A DNA stretch of 64,000 bases, from positions 124,001 to 188,000 of the forward strand of contig NZ_ANAH02000015.1 in NCBI RefSeq assembly GCF_000335475.2, given 5' to 3'. The stretch comes from Cystobacter fuscus DSM 2262. Lineage in GTDB: Bacteria > Myxococcota > Myxococcia > Myxococcales > Myxococcaceae. Positions 17,565 through 24,504 of the stretch are shown piece by piece (position 1 is the stretch's first letter; every line of letters begins with the position of its first letter). Under the pieces are notes generated by a model, which was not told the origin of the DNA, ran no database searches, and was given only the letters and a program-made list of their open reading frames with translations. A program made the position numbers and the translations under genes.

Positions 17565-18371
17565 ATGCCCTCTGTCGTGAAGCGCTGGAGACCTTCGGGG
17601 TTGTTCCTCCTCGGGGGCCTGCTCGCGGTGTGCGCTCCAGTGGCGTACGCCGGCGATTCCGTCACGAACGCCTGTCGGCAGAATCCCGCCAACTGCGCTC
17701 TCCTCAACGGACAGGAGGCGGGCGCCGCCCCCACCGTCCGTGGCGGGGCCGAAATCGCCTCCATCGCCGCCACGCTCCGCTTCCTCTCCCCCGAGTTGAA
17801 GCTCCGCATCGAGCGGACCCTGCATGAATGCGCCGCGTGGGCGGATGCCGAGGTCAACCGGCGGCGCCTGGGCGGCAATGCACCCTCACGCCAGCAGTGC
17901 CAGGAGGTGCTTCCCAAACTGGACCCCTGTGGGCAGAAGGTGACCCGGGCCATGCAATGGGGTAGCGAGAAGCACAGCCTCGCCACCCAGTGCGTCCAGG
18001 AACAGTTGGACCCGCTGATTCCAGGACGCTTCAGCCTGGAGCCCCGCTACCGCTACGACAGGCCAACGGGACAGGTGCAGTGGCTCAGCCCATCTGAAGT
18101 CCGCACCCTTCTCCGGCAAGATTGCGGAAAAGAGCTGAAAGGGACCTTGGTGCCAGACGTGGTCATCCACTCCGGAAATCCACTCCAGGCCATCTCCATC
18201 TACGACTTCAAGTTCCCTTGCCCTCCCGATAACAATGCGTCTTGGAAAAAGTACACAGCGGGTCACATTGACCAGGACTTAACCCAGGGGAAGGTGTACG
18301 TCGACGCACTCAAAGCAGAAGCCGCCCTCGTCACCCCGCGACAGGGAGTCCATCAAAGGATACATCCATGA
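17565..18371 (+). CDS. Sec-exported putative PD-(D/E)XK nuclease toxin, copy 2
   Basis: 268 residues. The signal peptide core differs slightly from copy 1 (LLAVCAPVAYA, cleavage before GDS). The middle 170 residues are nearly identical to copies 1 and 3. The catalytic pattern is intact (LVPDVVIH, SIYDFKFPC, then Q-G-K-V-Y-V). The loop between the DFK and Q-x-x-Y motifs is the main variable part: PPDNNASWKKYTAGH here against PPHNKTPWRMYEHGQ in copy 1. It overlaps the second immunity gene by 4 bases. Its GGGAG ribosome site sits in the duplicated leader, just after the preceding immunity gene's stop. Confidence 0.7.
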   Translation: MPSVVKRWRPSGLFLLGGLLAVCAPVAYAGDSVTNACRQNPANCALLNGQEAGAAPTVRGGAEIASIAATLRFLSPELKLRIERTLHECAAWADAEVNRRRLGGNAPSRQQCQEVLPKLDPCGQKVTRAMQWGSEKHSLATQCVQEQLDPLIPGRFSLEPRYRYDRPTGQVQWLSPSEVRTLLRQDCGKELKGTLVPDVVIHSGNPLQAISIYDFKFPCPPDNNASWKKYTAGHIDQDLTQGKVYVDALKAEAALVTPRQGVHQRIHP

Positions 18372-19273
18372 GCGAGCACTGCCCGACCATCCGCGTCTAC
18401 GCACAAGATGGCAGTATCCTGATACGAGATGGATTGAGCATCTGCTTCTACATGCGCCGCCATCACCGCGAGGTGGCACAAGGCGTCATGAACTCCCTGG
18501 AGACGTATTTACAAGCCTTTGGGCCAGAAGCACTCGGCTGGTATGTGGATGACGAAGGGGACCCGCAGGAGTTGGATGAGGCGGGCTGGACATACATCCG
18601 AACCCGGATGCAGCAAAGAGGCCCCCTCATCACGTTGTCAGATAATCCCCGCGAAGCCGGTCCCTATCAATTCGAGTACTTCGGCAAGAACCTCGAAGCC
18701 CCGTTCTTCATCGACAACACCCACGCGGTCTGTGCGTTGGAGTTCTGGCTGCCCACCGAGTTCCTGGAGGAACGAGGGCCCGCGCGCGTGCGCGAACTGG
18801 CCCTGGCTCTGGCCGCTCCCCTCCCCTTCAACTCCGGCCATGTCAGCCTCTCCCTCAATGCCCTTCACCAACTCGCCGGCGTCTCCGATGAACTCCGCCA
18901 GTTGCGCCTGCGCTACCCCGGAATGGACGTGCATGGACTGGAACGTCTCAGTTGGCACATCGGAACAAGGATACGAGGCCCTCACTGGCTGACCTTCCTG
19001 GGTCCGCCCATCCTCGGCGAGTTGGGAGGAGTCCCGGGGCTGCGCTCCCGCCTCGTCTCCCCGGACATCTCCGTGCAACCCCTGGACGCCGAGCGCGCCC
19101 TCGTCACCCTCGGCGAATGGCCCGAGGCGGGTGACACCACTCAAGGGCACACCCTGCCCCTGCACCGGGAGCTCGCCCGCGTGTTGAAGCCCTGGCTCTA
19201 CCACGAGCCTCCCCTCCGCGACCCCGTGGCCAACGAGGACACCCTCCGCTGGGAGCGCCGTTTCCTCGACTGA
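18368..19273 (+). CDS. DUF3396 (type VI immunity family) protein, copy 2
   Basis: 301 residues, the same architecture as copy 1. The variable stretch reads D-D-E-G-D-P-Q-E-L-D followed by MQQRGPLITLSDNPREAG. The C-terminal 200 residues are almost unchanged between copies. Coupled by ATGA to the copy 2 nuclease. The pattern of a conserved body and variable patch is what a toxin-binding protein under diversification should show. Confidence 0.82.
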   Translation: MSEHCPTIRVYAQDGSILIRDGLSICFYMRRHHREVAQGVMNSLETYLQAFGPEALGWYVDDEGDPQELDEAGWTYIRTRMQQRGPLITLSDNPREAGPYQFEYFGKNLEAPFFIDNTHAVCALEFWLPTEFLEERGPARVRELALALAAPLPFNSGHVSLSLNALHQLAGVSDELRQLRLRYPGMDVHGLERLSWHIGTRIRGPHWLTFLGPPILGELGGVPGLRSRLVSPDISVQPLDAERALVTLGEWPEAGDTTQGHTLPLHRELARVLKPWLYHEPPLRDPVANEDTLRWERRFLD

Positions 19274-19321
19274 CTCCGCCGTGCGAGAGTCCACGCGGCC
19301 CATGCCTCTCGGGAGCACATC

Positions 19322-20127
19322 ATGCCCTCTGTCGTGAAGCGCTGGAGACCTTCGGGGTTGTTCCTCCTCGGGGGCCTGCTCGCGGTGTGCGCTCCAGTGG
19401 CGTACGCCGGCGATTCCGTCACGAACGCCTGTCGGCAGAATCCCGCCAACTGCGCTCTCCTCAACGGACAGGAGGCGGGCGCCGCCCCCACCGTCCGTGG
19501 CGGGGCCGAAATCGCCTCCATCGCCGCCACGCTCCGCTTCCTCTCCCCCGAGTTGAAGCTCCGCATCGAGCGGACCCTGCATGAATGCGCCGCGTGGGCG
19601 GATGCCGAGGTCAACCGGCGGCGCCTGGGCGGCAATGCACCCTCACGCCAGCAGTGCCAGGAGGTGCTTCCCAAACTGGACCCCTGTGGGCAGAAGGTGA
19701 CCCGGGCCATGCAATGGGGTAGCGAGAAGCACGGCCTGGCCACCCAGTGCGTCCAGGAGCAGTTGGACCCGCTGATTCCAGGACGCTTCAGCCTGGAGCC
19801 CCGCTACCGCTACGACAGACCAACGGGACAGGTGCAGTGGCTCAGCCCGGCGAAGTCCGCGCCCTTCTCCGGCAGGATTGCGGCAAAGAACTGAAAGGGA
19901 CATTGGTGCCGGACGTGGTCATCCACTCCGGTAATCCACTCCAGGCCGTCTCCATCTACGACTTCAAGTTCCCCTGCCCTGCCAACAATGAAGCTACCTG
20001 GAAGATGTATGGGCATGGGCATATCTACAGGGGCTTGAACCAGGGACAGGTGTACGTCGAAGCACTCAAGACAGAAGCCGCCCTCGTCACTCCGAGACGT
20101 GGAATAGAACAGAGGATCCATCCATGA
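19322..20127 (+). pseudogene. putative PD-(D/E)XK nuclease toxin, copy 3, frameshifted
   Basis: The first 173 or so residues match copies 1 and 2, then one G is missing near 19850-19852 (copy 1 has CCCGGCGGAAGTCC, this copy CCCGGCGAAGTCC). The frame then ends at 19894 with a short aberrant tail. The rest of the protein continues intact in another frame to 20127, including VPDVVIH, SIYDFKFPC and Q-G-Q-V-Y-V. As read, the product lacks the whole nuclease signature. A recent inactivating deletion, programmed slippage, or an assembly error are all possible. Confidence 0.85.
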
Positions 20128-21029
20128 GCGAGCACTGCCCGACCATCCGCATCTGCGCACAAGATAGCAGTATCCTGATACGAGACGGATTGAGCATCTG
20201 CTTCTACATGCGCCGCCATCACCACGAGGTGGCACAAGGCGTCATGCGTGCCCTAGAGACATACTTGCAAGTCCTGGGCCCGGAAGCGCTCGGCTGGTAT
20301 GCGGATAGCGAAGGAGACTGGCAGGAGTTGGATGGCGCGGGCTGGGCACACATCCGCAGCCAGATGCAGGGGAGCAGCCCCATTATCATATTGAAAGACG
20401 ATCCGGCAGGCGCCAGTCCCTATCGGTTCGAATATTTCGGCAAGGACCTCGAAGCCCCGTTCTTCATCGACAACCCCCATGCGGTCTGTGCGTTGGAGTT
20501 CTGGCTGCCCACCGGGTTCCTGGAGGAACGAGGGCCCGCACGCGTGCGCGAACTGGCCTTGGCTCTGGCCGCCCCCCTCCCCTTCAACTCCGGCCATGTC
20601 AGCCTCTCCCTCAACGCCCTTCACCAACTCGCCGGCGTCTCCGATGAACTCCGGCAGTTGCGCCTGCGCTACCCAGGCCTGGACGTCCATGCACTGGGAC
20701 ACCTTGGTTTGCACATCGGCACACGGATACGAGGCCCTCACTGGGTGACCTTCCTGGGCCCACCCGTCCTCGGCGAGTTGGGCGGAGTCCCGGGGCTGAG
20801 CTCCCGCCTCATCTCCCCGGACATCTCCGTGCAACCCCTGGACGCCGAGCGCGCCCTCGTCACCCTCGGCGAATGGCCCGAGGCGGGTGACACCACCCGG
20901 GGACTCACCCTGCCCCTGCACCGGGAGCTGGCCCGCGTGTTGGAGCCCTGGCTCTACCACGAGCCTCCCCTCCGCGACCCCGTGGCCAACGCGGACACCC
21001 TCCGCTGGGAACGCCGCTTCCTCGACTGA
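20124..21029 (+). CDS. DUF3396 (type VI immunity family) protein, copy 3
   Basis: 301 residues and intact, although its nuclease partner is frameshifted. The variable region is the most diverged of the three (MQGSSPIIILKDDPAGASPY), and L-G-H-L-G-L-H-I-G replaces the copy 1 sequence near residue 195. Keeping an open immunity frame beside a dead toxin fits selection for protection against kin that still carry the active toxin. Because the overlapping start is reached in the toxin's second frame, translation of this gene may depend on its own ribosome site (GAGGATCC). Confidence 0.82.
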   Translation: MSEHCPTIRICAQDSSILIRDGLSICFYMRRHHHEVAQGVMRALETYLQVLGPEALGWYADSEGDWQELDGAGWAHIRSQMQGSSPIIILKDDPAGASPYRFEYFGKDLEAPFFIDNPHAVCALEFWLPTGFLEERGPARVRELALALAAPLPFNSGHVSLSLNALHQLAGVSDELRQLRLRYPGLDVHALGHLGLHIGTRIRGPHWVTFLGPPVLGELGGVPGLSSRLISPDISVQPLDAERALVTLGEWPEAGDTTRGLTLPLHRELARVLEPWLYHEPPLRDPVANADTLRWERRFLD

Positions 21030-21064
21030 CCCCACCGTGCGAAATGTCATGGTTCCCATTCACC

Positions 21065-21165
21065 AACAAAGATTCATCCATGAGAGAGCACCGTCCACCC
21101 ATCCACCTCCAAGCACCGTCGCGCCACCGGACATGACGCGATCACTCGATACGACCTAGATCATC
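21065..21165 (+). pseudogene. 5' relic of a fourth DUF3396 gene
   Basis: GATTCATCCATGAGAGAGCA at 21071 aligns with the start region of the intact immunity genes (GATCCATCCATGAGCGAGCA). The following CCATCC and GCAC blocks also align, and CTCGATACGA near 21147 matches their TTGATACGAGA. The reading frame is broken by a TGA after 18 codons. The similarity ends near 21160, where AT-richer DNA begins. Confidence 0.75.
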
Positions 21166-21214
21166 GTTCATCCGGGGACACTAAGTATTCAACATCTACA
21201 ATGGATATATTGGG

Positions 21215-22546
21215 TCAGAAGAGGCCGAATCTCCTCATTTGAATGTCCGACCAGACCACCACTGAGGACCCAACACGCTTGACCGCCTTTGCTCCACCAT
21301 CTTGAGAAACCACAAACACAGCCGCGTCGTCGAAGCTCGAAGCAAAGCGAAAAGCCGAACGATGGCGCGTACCAAAGGCATCAATCGACACTGTGCGACC
21401 TTTAGTTCCGTCTGCAGAAGATGCGAACCACACATCACGAAGGCTCGGAGACGAAGCAACAACCTCCGCACCGAAACCAAGAACCCTCAACCTATCTGTC
21501 ATTACAATCGCCCCATCAACCCCACTAAGAGCAGTGATAAAATCAACAGCTTCCTCAACAGCTTCGTTCGCCTCCTCAAGCATCTCGTTCAAGATCCCAC
21601 CTCGCCTAAAATCGCCTTGTTTTATTGCTCCTCTTTTAACCCTCATGGAGTGCTCATGAAAACGCTGACGATTCACAAGACACTCCTTTGCGGCACTCCA
21701 AGCAGCATCATGACTGCACTGATATTTAACAAAAAGACGATCGGCGAGTCGGGTATCATCCAAGGACATCTCATCACGGACAACAATAACCACCCCCCCG
21801 TGCCCCATCTCAGCAATTCTCTGAATCAGGCGCGAAACCAAATCGAGATAAAACCCACGTAAATAGCCGTCATCCCCTTTATCAACCAAACTCATCTTCT
21901 TAGCGCCTAATTCCTGACGAACTTCACCACGTAAAGAGCGCGCCCCATTCGAAAAAAAGCTGCCAATTGGACCTTTATCCAATACATCCGACAACGGCTC
22001 AACGAGTTGACCATCCCGCAAGCCGATGAGGAGCACACCTTCAGTAGAAATAAGTAGAGACGCTGGCTCAAACGAAGCGATGGTAACCGCAGTAGGTGGC
22101 GGGTAACCCATGTCTGCCTCACCACGAGCAAAACTCCACCAAGACCCCCCTGTATCGACAAGACCCCAAATTGATAATTGTTCGCCCGGAGCGCTGGGAG
22201 TCGGATCAACAGCGATCAGGACTTTTGTTGGATCGGTAGCAGGAGCAAGTCGAAGCAACTCGCCTACTGACAAGGGACGCGGTGTTTTAAATGGGACAAC
22301 CGTCGTCTGAGATATATTTTTCGAGAGAAACTGATTCGGCGACTGATACGTACTGGGAAGCAACGCCAAGCGGAACACAGTCCGACGATGCTCCTCCGTT
22401 TTAAAGCTGGCCTGGAACGCAACCGAAAGACACTCACGAAGAACTTTATCACTGGGAATGCGCGGCTTGGGTTGCATCAAGGTGCGATAAGAGCGCCAAG
22501 CTTTTTTAAGGGGAGCAATGAGGTCAGTGGGTTGCACGTGTTTCAT
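21215..22546 (-). CDS. DACNV-domain diadenylate-cyclase-like protein
   Basis: 443 residues from ATG 22546; a TTG at 22567 is the alternative and neither has a strong ribosome site. The C-terminal third carries the diadenylate cyclase (DisA_N) signature: DGA in GVDGAIVMTDRLRVLG, RHR in FGTRHRSAFRFASSFDD, then AAVFVVSQDGG. The N-terminal part (ELLRLAPATD, VLIAVDPTP, LSIWGLVDTGGSWWSF) looks like the DACNV sensor domain known to accompany such cyclases. It would make a c-di-AMP-like nucleotide from ATP. Codon use and base composition are visibly AT-richer than the neighbours, and it lies between two halves of a broken immunity gene, so it is probably acquired. Confidence 0.8.
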   Translation of the reverse strand: MKHVQPTDLIAPLKKAWRSYRTLMQPKPRIPSDKVLRECLSVAFQASFKTEEHRRTVFRLALLPSTYQSPNQFLSKNISQTTVVPFKTPRPLSVGELLRLAPATDPTKVLIAVDPTPSAPGEQLSIWGLVDTGGSWWSFARGEADMGYPPPTAVTIASFEPASLLISTEGVLLIGLRDGQLVEPLSDVLDKGPIGSFFSNGARSLRGEVRQELGAKKMSLVDKGDDGYLRGFYLDLVSRLIQRIAEMGHGGVVIVVRDEMSLDDTRLADRLFVKYQCSHDAAWSAAKECLVNRQRFHEHSMRVKRGAIKQGDFRRGGILNEMLEEANEAVEEAVDFITALSGVDGAIVMTDRLRVLGFGAEVVASSPSLRDVWFASSADGTKGRTVSIDAFGTRHRSAFRFASSFDDAAVFVVSQDGGAKAVKRVGSSVVVWSDIQMRRFGLF

Positions 22547-22865
22547 ACGAACATCATACCAGGACAAGAGGACAAGAGTGATCTAGAATATGTATACTGG
22601 ACCAGTATCGCAGTAGGCGACAAATCAGCACGAAAGAACAAGAAGCACCTGCCAAAGTCCTTGGAACGAGCCTTCCGTCAATCCGGGCAGGGCTGGTACT
22701 GTGATCAAACAACCTCAACCCTGTTTGATGGAGCATCCCGGCAGAAGGTAGTTTAATCGATACCAGCCACACCAACGACTGCTTCGCCAAGCCCCAAAAG
22801 GTTGGCCACCCTGCTTTCCGCTCACCCGTTCTGACTACATGCAAAAAATGAACTTAAGACAATTG
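22547..22865. other. AT-richer gap with no supported gene
   Basis: 319 bases upstream of the cyclase-like gene. Short open frames exist on both strands but show no ribosome site, family resemblance or coherent codon use. The stretch probably holds the promoter for the minus-strand cyclase gene; no clear -35/-10 pair could be chosen. Confidence 0.4.
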
Positions 22866-22961
22866 CTATATCGAGTGCATATTGACACAGTCATAATAGG
22901 GATCCAATTTCTTGGCCTGGGCAGCGATAACCTCCGACAAAAATTCCTTCCATTGGCTTAG
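22866..22961 (-). pseudogene. C-terminal fragment of an unrecognised gene
   Basis: The last 31 codons before a TAG read LSQWKEFLSEVIAAQAKKLD followed by P-Y-Y-D-C-V-N-M-H-S-I, with amphipathic-helix spacing like a real protein end. Upstream, the frame enters the relic of the DUF3396 gene in antisense, where coding sense is lost. It may be the end of a gene brought in with the cyclase-like gene and cut at the junction. Weakly supported. Confidence 0.3.
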
Positions 22962-22967
22962 CGCACA

Positions 22968-23060
22968 TCGTGGAGCCCTTGGCTCTACCACCGGCGAGTA
23001 CTCTGGAGCGGCGTCACCCCAACAGACACCCGCCGCTGGGAACGCCGCTTCCTCGACTGA
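22968..23060 (+). pseudogene. 3' relic of a DUF3396 gene
   Basis: GGAGCCC, GGCTCTACCAC and CCGCTGGGAACGCCGCTTCC, then CTCGACTGA, reproduce the end of the intact immunity genes (compare 20940-21029) with small indels between the blocks. With the 5' relic at 21065 it brackets the cyclase-like gene, so a fourth module was interrupted or partly deleted here. Confidence 0.8.
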
Positions 23061-23077
23061 CTCCCCGCACGGGCGTT

Positions 23078-24439
23078 TCAGGGAGGGACGGCCCGGCCCT
23101 CGTCTCCCTGGATGAGGTAGTACGCCTCCTGCCGCGGCACGAAGAAGCGCCAGCCCTCGGGGGTGAGGTACACCGGGTCCTCCGCCATCGCGAACACCTC
23201 CTGCCCGTCCCACTCGGCCACCGGAGCGCGTGTGCTGAGTTCCATCGCGAGGTAGGAGCCCTCGCGCAGCCGCTTGGGCTCCTCCTTGCGGAGGGTGGAG
23301 CGGAAATCGATGGACGCGCCCAACCCGTGCCCCTGGTTGCCCAGCGGATGCGAGTACACCTGCGCTTGAATCCCCTTCTCCTTCATCTCCGCCATCACCG
23401 CCTCGTACACCTCGGCCGACGAGCGGCCCGGACGCGACGCCTTCACCAGCGCGTCCTGCAGCGCGTTCGTGTTCGCCAGCACCCGCTTCAACCCCTCGGG
23501 CACGTCCTTCTCCCCCTCGCGCGCCACGTAGGCCATCTTCTGCCAGTCGCTGTGCAGCCCCAGGTAGCTGATGCCGAAGTCCACGTGCAGCAGATCCCCC
23601 CGCTGGATGACCACGTCCTCCGGCGACACCGCCAGGAAGCCGCGCGATGTCCCGTTCGCCCCTCCCTGGCGCTGCACGCGCAGATCCGGCTGGAACCACG
23701 TCCCCACGCCCCGCCGCCCCAGCTCGTCGTACAACCAGCGGCGCACGTCCCCCACCCGCGTCACCCCCGGCTTCACCACCTCGGCCGAGAACGCCCGCTT
23801 CACCACCCGCTCCGTGAGCGCCACCAGCGTCCGGTAGTGCTCCAGCTCCTCGGGAATGCGCGTGTCCAGGTACTCCTCGATGAGCGGCGCCGCGCTGGTG
23901 AAGCGCGCTTCCGCCTCCGGCCCCATCGCCTCGACGAGGTACGCATACCCATCCCTCGTCAGGCTGTGCGTCACCCCCCGCTTGCCCTCGATGCCCAGGG
24001 CGATGGTGCGCGGCTGGTACCGCGCGTAGAGCTCGCCCAACACCTGCTTGGACTCGCGCTTCTCCTCCGGCACCTCGAAGAAGCGCGTGAGGTTCTCCTC
24101 CCGGTAGCTCGGCAGGGCCACCTTCCTCAGCCCCTGCTCGCCCGCGTCGATGAAGACGAACACGTCCCGCAGCCCCGCGTAGGGCCGCGGCGGTGCCACG
24201 TACGGGGTGAGCGGATCATCGTGGAACTCCTCGTTCACGATGATCCACATGCCCACGCCGTGATGGCGCATCATCGGCAGCAACGACTCGTGACGCCGGA
24301 CGAGCCAGGCCTCGCGCACGGCGAGTTGCTCGGACCAGGACAGCAGCCGCGGCGTCTCCGGCTCCACGGAGACCGGCCGGGCCGTGGCACACGCCACGTT
24401 CAAGGCCAGCAGCAGGCAGGGGGCGGGCCAGCGTTTCAT
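23078..24439 (-). CDS. secreted M24-family Xaa-Pro peptidase
   Basis: 453 residues. An N-terminal signal (MKRWPAPCLLLALNVACATA) directs export; the AC could also be a lipid site, although Asn at -3 is atypical. The first half is the creatinase N-terminal fold. The pita-bread domain follows with metal ligands in LLHVDFGISYLGLHSDWQK (two Asp), Y-S-H-P-L-G-N-Q-G-H-G (His), and the Glu-bearing LAMELSTRAPV and later segments. It likely cleaves Xaa-Pro bonds in peptides outside the cytoplasm, fitting a predatory, protein-degrading lifestyle. It is convergent with the relic immunity gene at 22968. Confidence 0.88.
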   Translation of the reverse strand: MKRWPAPCLLLALNVACATARPVSVEPETPRLLSWSEQLAVREAWLVRRHESLLPMMRHHGVGMWIIVNEEFHDDPLTPYVAPPRPYAGLRDVFVFIDAGEQGLRKVALPSYREENLTRFFEVPEEKRESKQVLGELYARYQPRTIALGIEGKRGVTHSLTRDGYAYLVEAMGPEAEARFTSAAPLIEEYLDTRIPEELEHYRTLVALTERVVKRAFSAEVVKPGVTRVGDVRRWLYDELGRRGVGTWFQPDLRVQRQGGANGTSRGFLAVSPEDVVIQRGDLLHVDFGISYLGLHSDWQKMAYVAREGEKDVPEGLKRVLANTNALQDALVKASRPGRSSAEVYEAVMAEMKEKGIQAQVYSHPLGNQGHGLGASIDFRSTLRKEEPKRLREGSYLAMELSTRAPVAEWDGQEVFAMAEDPVYLTPEGWRFFVPRQEAYYLIQGDEGRAVPP

Positions 24440-24504
24440 CTCGGGGACTCCCAGGTGAAGGGGAGCCCCAGGATACAGGCCCGTGCCAGCCTCCGGACCC
24501 GTCC

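Larger units (their letters stand above)
15757..21029 (+). repeat. three direct tandem copies of a 1.75-kb toxin/immunity module
   Basis: The unit comprises a roughly 50-base leader (ACTCCGCCGTG...AGAGTCC...GGCCCATGCC), a nuclease-like gene and a coupled DUF3396 gene. Corresponding start codons fall at 15811, 17565 and 19322, a period of 1754 then 1757 bases. The 5' parts of the second and third units are almost identical for several hundred bases. Differences cluster at the 3' end of the nuclease gene and in the 5' third of the immunity gene. This is recent duplication followed by local divergence or gene conversion. Confidence 0.95.

Noticed and set aside
20420-20440. tRNA T-arm-like GGTTCGAAT
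   Set aside because: It lies inside the coding frame of a DUF3396 gene and no cloverleaf surrounds it.
22388-22844. Short open frames on both strands upstream of the cyclase-like gene
   Set aside because: No ribosome site, no family resemblance and overlapping each other or the cyclase-like gene.
21030-23077. Insertion sequence or transposon as cause of the split immunity gene
   Set aside because: No transposase, terminal inverted repeats or convincing target duplication were seen at the junctions.
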